Positions 18,214-25,329 of a stretch of DNA of 29,551 bases are shown here, piece after piece. Both the position numbers and the translations under genes were made by a program. The notes beneath the pieces are model-generated. The model was not told where the DNA came from. It searched no databases and worked only from the letters and a program-made list of their open reading frames with translations. Where the stretch lies: contig QOAO01000001.1 in NCBI GenBank assembly GCA_003978105.1, forward strand, positions 1 to 29,551. The letters run 5' to 3'. The stretch comes from Thermovibrio sp. (GTDB lineage: Bacteria; Aquificota; Desulfurobacteriia; Desulfurobacteriales; Desulfurobacteriaceae). Positions within the stretch are counted from its first letter, which is position 1, and every line of letters starts with the position of its first letter.

Positions 18214-19242
18214 TTAGCTTTCTCCTCTTGTTGCTACCTTTTGAAATTCGCTTATGTCTGTAACAAAGTCATCGGTGAAACGTACATACAGTTTACCCGC
18301 CTCGTAATCCCAACTTCTTTCGGGTTCCATGCCTAAAGCTGCCTTCAACAACCTTCCAGGAAGGTTAACTCCCACACCTGTTGAAAAGTAGACCCATGCG
18401 GGAAATCTTGGATTTATTTCTATGAGGTATATTTCGTTTTCCTTAACTATACACTCAAATTCAAAAGCTCCCCTCCAGAGAAATTCCGAAACAAATCTCT
18501 CAGCTGCTTCAAGTAAACGTTGATTTTTAACAGTTACCCCGGTCCATATTTTTCCCAAACTCGTTATCCAGAGCTTCTTAATTCCGATAAGTCCGAAGTG
18601 CCCTCCTTCCCCATCGCCAACACCGACAACGTTCATCTCCTCACCTGTAACTACCTCTTGAACTATAACGGGATATCCCCACTCAGAAACGATTGAGTTA
18701 AAGTAGGAGTTAAGTTGAGAAATGTTGTAGGCTTTATAGGCTTTGTAGAATATTCCCTTTACCATTAGAGGAAATCCAATTTCGTTGGATGCCTGAGAAA
18801 GTTCTTCGTAAGATGTAACAACTATCGTCTTAGGAACCTTTACTCCTATTCTTTCTGCAACCTCTGTTAACCTGTCCTTTCCCCTAAGCTTAAACTGTTC
18901 TTCTGTAGGAAGGAACGTTTTAATCCCATAGCTTTCAAGAAGCGAAACACCCTTAATAAAAAGGGGGAGCTCTGCATCGAGAGTGGGAATAACAACGTCA
19001 AGACCGTAATTCTCCTTTATGTAGAGCAACCTGTTGATAAATGGAGTCTCCCCTGAGGAGGGATAGGGCATTATGAAGCTTTTATCTATGAGCCAGTTCA
19101 TATAGATTCCTGGCTCCATTGCGTCATAAGCAAGTCCGAAGACTTTTACATTTAAACCACTTTCCCTAATTCCCTTTGCTATTCCTATACCTGGACCGGG
19201 ATTGTCTATTGCATTGACTCCAGAAACTGCCACCTTATACAA
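18214..19242 (-). CDS. ATP-grasp ligase, CarB/PylC-like
   Basis: A 342-residue ATP-grasp enzyme. The N-terminal Rossmann part is KVAVSGVNAIDNPGPGIGIAKGIRE, followed by VVIPTLDAELPLF, then the ATP-binding subdomains with GFPLMVKG and VIVQEVVTGEEMNVVG, and the metal site FECIVKENEIYLIEINPRFP. The organisation recalls carbamoyl-phosphate-synthase-like ligases such as PylC, which join two amino acids through an acyl phosphate. The acceptor and donor are unknown. The TTG at 19242 with GGAGGGAG upstream is preferred; it overlaps the PqqD-like gene by 8 bp. A TTG at 19263 would extend it by seven residues without improving the fit. Confidence 0.87.
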   Translation of the reverse strand: MYKVAVSGVNAIDNPGPGIGIAKGIRESGLNVKVFGLAYDAMEPGIYMNWLIDKSFIMPYPSSGETPFINRLLYIKENYGLDVVIPTLDAELPLFIKGVSLLESYGIKTFLPTEEQFKLRGKDRLTEVAERIGVKVPKTIVVTSYEELSQASNEIGFPLMVKGIFYKAYKAYNISQLNSYFNSIVSEWGYPVIVQEVVTGEEMNVVGVGDGEGGHFGLIGIKKLWITSLGKIWTGVTVKNQRLLEAAERFVSEFLWRGAFEFECIVKENEIYLIEINPRFPAWVYFSTGVGVNLPGRLLKAALGMEPERSWDYEAGKLYVRFTDDFVTDISEFQKVATRGES

Positions 19243-19483
19243 CTTCTCCCTCCAAAAGGCCAAAGAGCCTCAGTTGTTCTAAAAAATCAATAAGGTCCCT
19301 TTGAGCCTCCTCAGGGGATACTTCAAATTCGTCCGTTAAAGTTTTAACTATCTCTTGAGGGGATTTTCCCCTTTTAAGGAGCTCTAAGATGAACAGACCT
19401 ACTCTGTTAACCGTGTAACTGTTTCCTGTTTCAGGGTCAAAGATGAATCCCTCATCACTTACTGCTAACCTTTGAAGTTTCAA
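19235..19483 (-). CDS. PqqD-like small protein (RiPP recognition element fold)
   Basis: The 82-residue protein matches the PqqD pattern: LAVSDEGFIFDPETGNSYTV, NRVGLFILELLKRGKSPQEI, then a winged-helix C-terminal part ending DLIDFLEQLRLFGLL. PqqD-type domains (RiPP recognition elements) bind leader peptides and hand them to modifying enzymes. Here no separate precursor peptide gene is seen, but the decarboxylase two genes downstream has a leader-like N-terminus. The start is TTG at 19483 with GGAGGT upstream. It is followed by the ATP-grasp gene with overlap. Pqq biosynthesis itself is not indicated, since there are no pqqA/C/E genes here. Confidence 0.87.
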   Translation of the reverse strand: MKLQRLAVSDEGFIFDPETGNSYTVNRVGLFILELLKRGKSPQEIVKTLTDEFEVSPEEAQRDLIDFLEQLRLFGLLEGEVV

Positions 19484-19506
19484 TGTTACCTCCAGAAAAA
19501 TATTTA

Positions 19507-19533
19507 GGGAATAGGGAATTTAACCCTACTCCC
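19507..19533 (-). terminator. Hairpin between the lipoprotein and PqqD-like genes
   Basis: A 10-bp stem (GGGAGTAGGG / CCCTATTCCC on the minus strand, one G-T wobble) with a 7-base loop lies 14 bases after the lipoprotein stop. It is followed by AAATATTTTT. It can act as a rho-independent terminator or partial attenuator for the lipoprotein transcript before the PqqD-like gene. Confidence 0.6.
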
Positions 19534-19546
19534 CTTTAAATTTTAA

Positions 19547-20920
19547 CTAAGATTGAGTTTGGTTGGAGCTTTGTAGTTCTTCATGTGATTCCTGGTTTAC
19601 CTGAACCTGTGTTTGATTACTGCTTCCCAGTCCTTGGTTTAAATGAGCTCCAGTTTGGTTACCACTCTGTAACTCCTGATTTGTTTGAGACTGAGTTTGG
19701 TTGGGACCTTGTGACTCCTGGTTTGTCTGAACTTGTGTTTGGTTATTGCTTTCCTCTTCTTGGTTTGTTTGAACTTGAGTCTCGTTTGAGGTTTGTTGTG
19801 TACTTTCGACCTCTGTGCTGTTTTGTATTAGACTCTCAATCGTGCTGGCCAATCTCTGTAAACTGAATGTTATTATGGAGAAATTATTAGTAGAGCTAAG
19901 GGCTTCTATAAGGGAGTTTACATCGGTAAGGGCGTTTTGGATTTCGTCTTTAGTATCCTCTGTTAAGCCGCTTGTTTTAAGGTCTTCTACAACATTCATT
20001 AGTTCAGAAACAACAGATTGAACGTCACTAACTTCATCAGAAGGAAGCAAACCATTCGTAGCAATAGTCTGCAATTTTTTACTAATGGAGTCAATGAGGG
20101 ATGTTAATCTGTGGAGCTCAAACTGTTTAACATTCCCAGAGGCAAGGTACTGAAGTGCTTGAAGGTGTTCCTTTATCTCTTGTTGATGTTCTTTCCAATT
20201 GTAATTCAATTTCTTAATTACCGTTCCAAGTTTACAGGTCACAGGCTCTTGAGAATCTGTGGCATTAACCTGTATCAGGTATTCTTTGTTAAGTAATTTA
20301 TGATAACTCTTGATGATTATTGCTTTTTTATTCTTTAAAAGGTCTGCAAGGGATACGTTTGATAAATTCTGTAAAGGTTCTGTCTGATTATCCTGTGTTT
20401 GAACTTCAACGTCTTCAATAGTAGCATTGGAAAGGTCCACGACAGTTGCATTGCCATCAAGGTCTCCACCGATGGCGTGTATGAGAGCTCCTATTTGATT
20501 TGCCAACGTTTCATTACCTGCAGCCAAGTTTTCCGGTGTTATTTCCAAGACGTTTGTTGAGTTATCCACTTCAACTTGAGTTATAGAAACGTCCGCTATT
20601 TTAATAAAATCTCCATTTTGGTCTACTATGTAAAGACCTACCCAGTTATCGTTTGATAGGGTTACACCTTGAGGAATTTGAATTGTAAAAGTTCCATCAT
20701 CGGCAGTGGTTGAGCAGAGCTCTGTTCCATTTACGGTTATTACATTTTTGTTTGAATCCTCAATACAGACTTTGGCTCCTTCAATAAAACTTGCATACGT
20801 TGCACCAGTTACACTTGAGGAAGAGGATGTCGTAGTTGCACCACCACCTCCTCCGCCACAACCAGTTAAAAGAGCAGATGATGCAACAATTAAAGTTACT
20901 GCTGTTAATAACTTGCGCAT
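19547..20920 (-). CDS. Lipoprotein with Asn/Gln/Thr-rich C-terminal repeats, sigma-54 target
   Basis: The 457-residue protein has a lipoprotein signal peptide with lipobox LLTGC (Cys21), then a polyglycine and Ser/Thr linker (22-40). Residues 40-115 form a small beta-sandwich-like domain (GAKVCIEDSNKN, then TTADDGTFTIQIP) of the kind seen in carboxypeptidase-regulatory/surface domains. The middle (about 190-365) is helical. The tail (378-457) carries about five imperfect units of 13-18 residues built on NQTQVQTNQE. No enzyme motifs are present. ATG 20920 has GGGAGGTG upstream. It is the first gene behind the sigma-54-type promoter and lies next to the two-component genes. Function is unknown; a surface or structural role is inferred. 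Confidence 0.85.
   Translation of the reverse strand: MRKLLTAVTLIVASSALLTGCGGGGGGATTTSSSSSVTGATYASFIEGAKVCIEDSNKNVITVNGTELCSTTADDGTFTIQIPQGVTLSNDNWVGLYIVDQNGDFIKIADVSITQVEVDNSTNVLEITPENLAAGNETLANQIGALIHAIGGDLDGNATVVDLSNATIEDVEVQTQDNQTEPLQNLSNVSLADLLKNKKAIIIKSYHKLLNKEYLIQVNATDSQEPVTCKLGTVIKKLNYNWKEHQQEIKEHLQALQYLASGNVKQFELHRLTSLIDSISKKLQTIATNGLLPSDEVSDVQSVVSELMNVVEDLKTSGLTEDTKDEIQNALTDVNSLIEALSSTNNFSIITFSLQRLASTIESLIQNSTEVESTQQTSNETQVQTNQEEESNNQTQVQTNQESQGPNQTQSQTNQELQSGNQTGAHLNQGLGSSNQTQVQVNQESHEELQSSNQTQS
19550..19789 (-). repeat. Coding tandem repeat in the lipoprotein tail, about 42 bp units
   Basis: About five degenerate units of roughly 14 codons each encode variants of SNQTQVQTNQE, with spacers such as ESQGP, ELQSG and GLGS. 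The second and fifth units match best; the fourth has diverged (NQTGAHLNQGLG). Unit lengths vary from 13 to 18 codons, so copy-number change has probably occurred. Confidence 0.8.
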
Positions 20921-20961
20921 ATCACACCTCCCTGTAATTAATTTTCCACTATTTCTTAGTT

Positions 20962-20977
20962 AGCAAATTTCATGCCA
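20962..20977 (-). promoter_or_regulatory. Sigma-54 (RpoN) -24/-12 promoter of the lipoprotein gene
   Basis: The minus strand reads TGGCATGAAATTTGCT, which fits the sigma-54 consensus TGGCAYG-N4-TTGCW at every position, with exactly 10 bp between GG (20976-20975) and GC (20964-20963). Transcription should begin near 20951, leaving a leader of about 30 bases with GGGAGGTG before ATG 20920. Confidence 0.9.
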
Positions 20978-21016
20978 AATAAAATCACAGTAAAGGAGGA
21001 AATTTTTAAATCAATA

Positions 21017-21032
21017 TCGGAAATTTTTCCGA
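21017..21032. promoter_or_regulatory. Enhancer palindrome 1 for the NtrC-type activator
   Basis: A palindrome TCGGAAA-TT-TTTCCGA lies upstream of the sigma-54 promoter, with its centre about 73 bp before the expected transcription start. It is a copy of the palindrome at 21047-21066. Centres are 32 bp apart, about three helical turns, so both face the same side of the DNA. Confidence 0.75.
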
Positions 21033-21046
21033 ATGGTAGGCTATTT

Positions 21047-21066
21047 GTTCGGAAATTTTTCCGAAC
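21047..21066. promoter_or_regulatory. Enhancer palindrome 2 for the NtrC-type activator
   Basis: A perfect palindrome with 9-bp arms (GTTCGGAAA / TTTCCGAAC, TT spacer) ends one base before the kinase stop codon. Its centre is about 105 bp upstream of the expected start of transcription, a usual distance for enhancer-binding sites. It lacks a following T-run, so it is not a terminator. Confidence 0.78.
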
Positions 21067-22194
21067 TTAACCTATCGGGAGTTCCATCCTGAAAATAGAC
21101 CAACCTTCCCTCTTTTCGGCACTCACCCTTCCCCCGTGAGCCTCAACTATTCTTTTAACGTTGTACAGACCAATTCCGAACCCCTTTTCCTTTGTTGAGA
21201 AGAAAGGCTCAAAAAGAGTTTCTGGAAGTTCCAATGGAGAGTTATCGCAAATTTCCAAAATGTACCTATCCCTATCTTTTTTTCCAACCACACGGATTTC
21301 TTTCTGTTTACTATTGGTCGAATCAAGAGCCTCTACAGCATTTTTCAAAATATCGATAACGGCAGAGGATATCTTCTTACCATCAAAGGGAAACTCCAAG
21401 TCCTCTACAGATAAATCAAATTTTATGTTTTTAGACAGAAAAAGATTGTTAAACTCATTAACAATCTGTTTTAAAATTTTTCCTATATTTTTCCTTTCCT
21501 TATATAAGGAAATTGGCTTTCGTAAATCGGAAGTTTCTTCAATATATCTGCTTAGTTCCTCAATCTCTTTTTTCATTCTATCGATGTAGATTTCTGACTT
21601 AGTAGAGTTGTATCTATAAATGAGCAGTCTGAGAACGTTCAACCTATTTTTTACCTCGTGAACTATTGAATGGATGGCTAAGTTTACAGCTTCAAGGTTT
21701 TTCCTCCGAAGTTTTTCATTTATCCTTTCAAGTTTTTCCCTGTAGTACTCCTTTAGAATAAGAAAGAGAACCACTACGAAGATGAACGTTAGAATAAGGA
21801 GAAAAACAGCAAGAAATATAAGGTGCTCTTTAAAGTGTAAGAGCTTTGATACATCGTAGTAGAGGGTAAATTCAAAAGGTGGGATTTTTACTGTTCTTGA
21901 AATGAAGTTTGGAGAAATCTGGGAGTTGGGAAGAAAAATGTTTCTCCCCTCAAGTTTGTACGAAACACCTTTTAAAATTTTTGACCTTTTTAGATAATTG
22001 CTGAGAGCCTCTACAGGGTCACCGCCGGCAGATATTGTTCCCTTTACAACAGATTCTACCCTGGAGGTTTCCTCGTTTAAAAAGAAGTAGTAGAATTTCT
22101 TGTACTCATTCCAAATGAAAAAAATATCACCAATAACTGCTAAGAATGTAAGAAAGATTATCAAAATAAATAGGTAAACTCTTCTATGTTTCAT
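21067..22194 (-). CDS. Membrane sensor histidine kinase, NtrB/AtoS-like
   Basis: The 375-residue kinase has two membrane segments (about 7-27 and 124-148) that flank a periplasmic domain of about 95 residues with no family I recognise. A dimerisation domain follows with phospho-acceptor His179 in HEVKNRL. The ATPase domain has DILKNAVEAL (N box), ICDNSP (G1) and GFGIGLYNVKRIVEAHGG (G2). No PAS domain is visible. It should phosphorylate the NtrC-type regulator encoded just upstream; the kinase ATG comes directly after that gene's TAG. The stop codon abuts an enhancer palindrome. The signal sensed in the periplasm is unknown. Confidence 0.93.
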   Translation of the reverse strand: MKHRRVYLFILIIFLTFLAVIGDIFFIWNEYKKFYYFFLNEETSRVESVVKGTISAGGDPVEALSNYLKRSKILKGVSYKLEGRNIFLPNSQISPNFISRTVKIPPFEFTLYYDVSKLLHFKEHLIFLAVFLLILTFIFVVVLFLILKEYYREKLERINEKLRRKNLEAVNLAIHSIVHEVKNRLNVLRLLIYRYNSTKSEIYIDRMKKEIEELSRYIEETSDLRKPISLYKERKNIGKILKQIVNEFNNLFLSKNIKFDLSVEDLEFPFDGKKISSAVIDILKNAVEALDSTNSKQKEIRVVGKKDRDRYILEICDNSPLELPETLFEPFFSTKEKGFGIGLYNVKRIVEAHGGRVSAEKREGWSIFRMELPIG

Positions 22195-23520
22195 CTATAT
22201 TCCGTACTTTTTTCTCTTGTATCTCAGGGATTTTTCATCTATTCCAAGCAGTTTGGCAGCTTTTGTTTGGACGTAACCGGTATACTTAAGGGCCCTTTCT
22301 ATAGCCTTCTTTTCCACATCTGCCAAGAATTCTGGAAGTGGTTTGTCAAAGTTAATTTCAATATCCATTTTCCTTTTTTCCTTACCTAAAACTGCTGAAA
22401 CCTCCTGAGGGGGTATTTCTCCGAAAGACGTTATAACTAACCTGTGAACTATGTTTTCAAGCTCCCTAACGTTTCCAGGGAAACTGTAGTTTAAGAGAAC
22501 ATCAAGGGCTTCTGGGGTAATCGAAACAGATTTATTGTAATTTCTCGAATACTTCTTTAGAAAGTACCCTGTAAGCTCAACTATATCCTCAGGTCTTTCC
22601 CTAAGAGGAGGAATTTCTATTTGAAGAACGTTAATTCTGTACAGCAGATCTTCCCTAAATTCTCCCTTCTTAACCATTTCTTCCAAATCTCTGTTCGTTG
22701 CTGCAACGATTTTTACATCTATCTTCTTTTCTATACTGCTTCCCAACCGTCTTACTCTTCTTTCCTGAAGAACTCTCAAAAGTTTTGGTTGATGTTCTAA
22801 TGGGAGCTCTCCTATCTCATCTAAAAAAAGTGTTCCCCCGTCTGCCTCCTCAAAGAGACCGGGTTTTGGCTTATTGGCTCCGGTAAATGCCCCTCTCTCG
22901 TAACCGAAAAACTCCGATTCAAAGAGCTCCCTCGGTATGGCAGAGCAGTTTACAGAGATAAACCTTCCCTTCCTACCACTCTCCTCGTGAATAAATTTTG
23001 CAACCAACTCCTTACCAACTCCACTTTCCCCTAAGATAAGAACGGGAGCTTCTCCCTTGGAAAAAAGGGAAGCCTTTTTTAAGACCTCCTCCATTTCCCT
23101 CGAGGCATAAATAATTTTGGAGGTTCCTATGGGTATCCTTCTCAGTTTTATAAGCTGACACGCCTTTTTAATAAGGTTTATTAAAACTTCCGGCTCGTAG
23201 GGTTTTGTGACATAGTGAAATGCTCCAGATTTTATGGATTCAACAGCATCCTCAATACTGCTAAAGGCAGTTATTACTATAACTTCAACATCGGAAAATT
23301 CTGATTTTATCTTCTTCATAAATGAGAGACCATCCATTCCCGGAAGTCGAACATCGGTAACAACGACGCAGGGGTTCTCTCTGTTTATAATTTGAAGTCC
23401 CTTCTCTGCATTTGATGCTGAATATACCTGAAATCCAAAATCCCTCAGTATTTCAGATATAAGGGACAGCTGAGTTTTATCGTCCTCAACAACTAAAACC
23501 TTACATTCATCAATTCTCAT
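22195..23520 (-). CDS. NtrC-family sigma-54-dependent response regulator
   Basis: A 441-residue activator with three domains. The receiver has the VVEDD acidic pocket and phospho-acceptor Asp56 in TDVRLPGMDG, with Lys in TKPYEP. The AAA+ domain has GESGVGKE (Walker A), GAFTGA (the sigma-54 contact loop) and GGTLFLDEIGELP (Walker B). The C-terminus is a Fis-type helix-turn-helix (GYVQTKAAKLLGIDEKSLRYK). The intact GAFTGA shows true sigma-54 dependence. The ATG at 23520 is preferred to a GTG at 23529. The gene overlaps hypD by 11 bp, so it is transcribed with the hydrogenase-maturation genes. It is the best candidate to bind the palindromes at 21017-21066. Confidence 0.95.
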   Translation of the reverse strand: MRIDECKVLVVEDDKTQLSLISEILRDFGFQVYSASNAEKGLQIINRENPCVVVTDVRLPGMDGLSFMKKIKSEFSDVEVIVITAFSSIEDAVESIKSGAFHYVTKPYEPEVLINLIKKACQLIKLRRIPIGTSKIIYASREMEEVLKKASLFSKGEAPVLILGESGVGKELVAKFIHEESGRKGRFISVNCSAIPRELFESEFFGYERGAFTGANKPKPGLFEEADGGTLFLDEIGELPLEHQPKLLRVLQERRVRRLGSSIEKKIDVKIVAATNRDLEEMVKKGEFREDLLYRINVLQIEIPPLRERPEDIVELTGYFLKKYSRNYNKSVSITPEALDVLLNYSFPGNVRELENIVHRLVITSFGEIPPQEVSAVLGKEKRKMDIEINFDKPLPEFLADVEKKAIERALKYTGYVQTKAAKLLGIDEKSLRYKRKKYGI

Positions 23521-24565
23521 TTCCACCAAACCTGTACCAGATGTTGCAAGCCCCTTCTAAAGACACCATACATGGCCCCTTGGGATTCCTTGGAGTACAT
23601 GACCTTTTAAAAAGTTTACAATCCGAAGGATAGGCCTTTCCCAAGACTACCCTATCGCATATACAACCGGGGATTCTCTCCTCCTTGATTTCAGGAAGTT
23701 CAAAAGCTACCTTTGCATTCAGGTAGGAATACTCGGGGCGGAGCTCCAATCCCGACTTCGGAATGTTCCCTATTCCCCTCCAGTTAACGTCAGCCTTTTC
23801 AAAGTACTTGTACATCAGTTCTTGAGCTCTCCTGTTACCCTCAGGCCTTACAACTCCCCTGTAGACGTTTTCCAACCCAGACTTTCCTTCCCTAATCTGA
23901 ACCAAAATCCTCAAAACTGCCAGTAGTAAGTTTTCAGGTTCAAATCCAGCTACAACTGTCGGTATTCCAAATTTCTCAGGGAAAACTCTCCAAGCGTTTG
24001 AGCCTACAATGGCAGAAACGTGTCCAGGAGCTATGAAAGCATCGACCCCTACCTCACTGTCCTCTACGAGAACCTCCATGATTTCGGGAGTGAGCTTCTG
24101 TGAGGTCAGAAGGTAGAAATTCCTCGGAACTCCCATCTCAAGGAGGGCTGCGGTCGGAGCGGTGGTCGTTTCAAAGCCTATTGAGAAAAAGACGACATTT
24201 TTGTCCGGGTTTTCCCTTGCAATCTTCAAGGCTTCGTGGGGAGCAGAAATCATTTTGTAGTTTCCACCGTTTGAACGGATTGAGCCGACTCTTGTCGGAA
24301 CCCTGAGCATGTCCCCGTAGGTGCAGAGAATCGTATCCTCCCTCTTGGAGAGGTTTATTGCGTTTATGACGTCACTTTCGGAGCAGACGCAGACGGGACA
24401 CCCGGGGCCCGGGACGAGCTCAATGTTTTTAGGAACGAGGGAGCGGAGTCCGTAGTAGGTTATCGTGTGTTCGTGGGAACCGCACACGTTCATTATTTTT
24501 ATTTTCCTGTCCTTAGGCGCAACCTCCTCTATTGCCCTTACTATATCCTTTATTTTCTCCTTCAT
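23510..24565 (-). CDS. hypD: Hydrogenase maturation protein HypD
   Basis: Scaffold iron-sulfur protein on which, with HypC, the Fe(CN)2CO moiety of NiFe-hydrogenase is built. Conserved motifs are NVCGSHEHTI, GPGCPVC, SIGFETTTAPTAA and GHVSAIVG, plus the C-terminal cysteine cluster CICDRV / DCKLFKRSCTP / GPCMVS / GACNIWY, which holds the 4Fe-4S cluster. About 351 residues is normal. The ATG at 24565 has GGGGTGA upstream; a GTG at 24571 would give a GTGA overlap with the previous gene. It is separated from hypE by a FetB-like permease gene. HypA, B, C and F are not in the window. Confidence 0.97.
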   Translation of the reverse strand: MKEKIKDIVRAIEEVAPKDRKIKIMNVCGSHEHTITYYGLRSLVPKNIELVPGPGCPVCVCSESDVINAINLSKREDTILCTYGDMLRVPTRVGSIRSNGGNYKMISAPHEALKIARENPDKNVVFFSIGFETTTAPTAALLEMGVPRNFYLLTSQKLTPEIMEVLVEDSEVGVDAFIAPGHVSAIVGSNAWRVFPEKFGIPTVVAGFEPENLLLAVLRILVQIREGKSGLENVYRGVVRPEGNRRAQELMYKYFEKADVNWRGIGNIPKSGLELRPEYSYLNAKVAFELPEIKEERIPGCICDRVVLGKAYPSDCKLFKRSCTPRNPKGPCMVSLEGACNIWYRFGGNEN

Positions 24566-24567
24566 CT

Positions 24568-25329
24568 TCACCCCGTAGGAATCAGTTTCAGTCCAAAAAA
24601 GTAAACAAGTGAAAACAGGGCAATCGTCGGAACAATGCTGAACTGAAAGACCATTGCACTCAAAACCGAGAACTGAACGACAGCAGCCTTTAAAGGAAAT
24701 ATACCTGAAAGTAAAAGGCCGACCATTACGCCAGGAATGTGAACGATTCCTGCAGAGCGAAACATGTCCCTAACCGGAACGGTTATGTCGTCTATAAGTT
24801 CTCTGAATATAAACTTGAAAACGACTAAATCTGAGGCTCCCAAGGCAAACATCCCTAAGATAACGTCCTCTAAATCCTTGAGCTTCGACCTGTAGTACCT
24901 GAATGCCAAAGATAAACTCCTCATTCCAGCTGCAGTTATTATCCCTGCAAGTGGGATAATTGAATTTGCATTTAAGTTTAGTATTCCAACTATGTAAAAG
25001 ATGAAGAGGAGAAAGGAAGAGGAGAGGGAAATTGAGAGAAAAACGATAGGGAAAACCTTCCAAAATGAATAGGGAAATGGCCTCAACCTTCTGTAGGAAA
25101 TCCAGGATGCATTGAAGAAGAAAAAGAGAACAAACAGAAAATTTATTAAAGGAAGCTTCAGCTTAACTAAGTAAAGAATGACAAACGCTATTAAAAGGAG
25201 TTGGATAAAGGAGAGAAAGGAAGTTACTAAAAGTTCCTTCCAGGCTTTAACTCCAAAGGTCCTATCTATATAGGAAACTGAGAGAACCAAAAGGTAAGAA
25301 GCAACTACAGTTAAAATTAGATGGTTCAT
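24568..25329 (-). CDS. FetB-like ABC permease (UPF0014) without its ATPase
   Basis: About 253 residues with seven or so membrane segments. The C-terminal half fits the UPF0014/FetB family, a permease linked with iron export in E. coli (FetAB): IPLAGIITAAGMRSLSLAF, FALGAS, then AGIVHIPGVMVGLLLSGIFPLKAAVVQF. The N-terminal half is more divergent. No ATP-binding partner (FetA) is nearby. It sits exactly between hypE and hypD, so a role in metal supply for hydrogenase assembly is plausible but inferred. The ATG at 25329 forms a TGATG overlap with hypE and has AAGGA at good spacing; an upstream ATG at 25335 is too close to that site. Confidence 0.82.
   Translation of the reverse strand: MNHLILTVVASYLLVLSVSYIDRTFGVKAWKELLVTSFLSFIQLLLIAFVILYLVKLKLPLINFLFVLFFFFNASWISYRRLRPFPYSFWKVFPIVFLSISLSSSFLLFIFYIVGILNLNANSIIPLAGIITAAGMRSLSLAFRYYRSKLKDLEDVILGMFALGASDLVVFKFIFRELIDDITVPVRDMFRSAGIVHIPGVMVGLLLSGIFPLKAAVVQFSVLSAMVFQFSIVPTIALFSLVYFFGLKLIPTG

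Noticed and set aside
19235..19483. PqqD-like gene as part of PQQ biosynthesis
   Set aside because: No pqqA peptide, pqqC or radical-SAM pqqE is nearby; only the RRE-like domain is shared.
19484..19546. A missed small precursor peptide gene between the lipoprotein and PqqD-like genes
   Set aside because: The 63 bp hold a hairpin and the ribosome site of the next gene; no start-to-stop frame of useful length exists there.
19585..20021. Plus-strand open frames opposite the lipoprotein repeat region
   Set aside because: The repetitive translation is only the complement of the NQT repeats; no ribosome site or protein family signal.
21017..21066. The two palindromes as a terminator for the kinase gene
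   Set aside because: No T-run follows either palindrome on the minus strand. The duplicated sequence, helical spacing and sigma-54 promoter downstream fit operator sites better.
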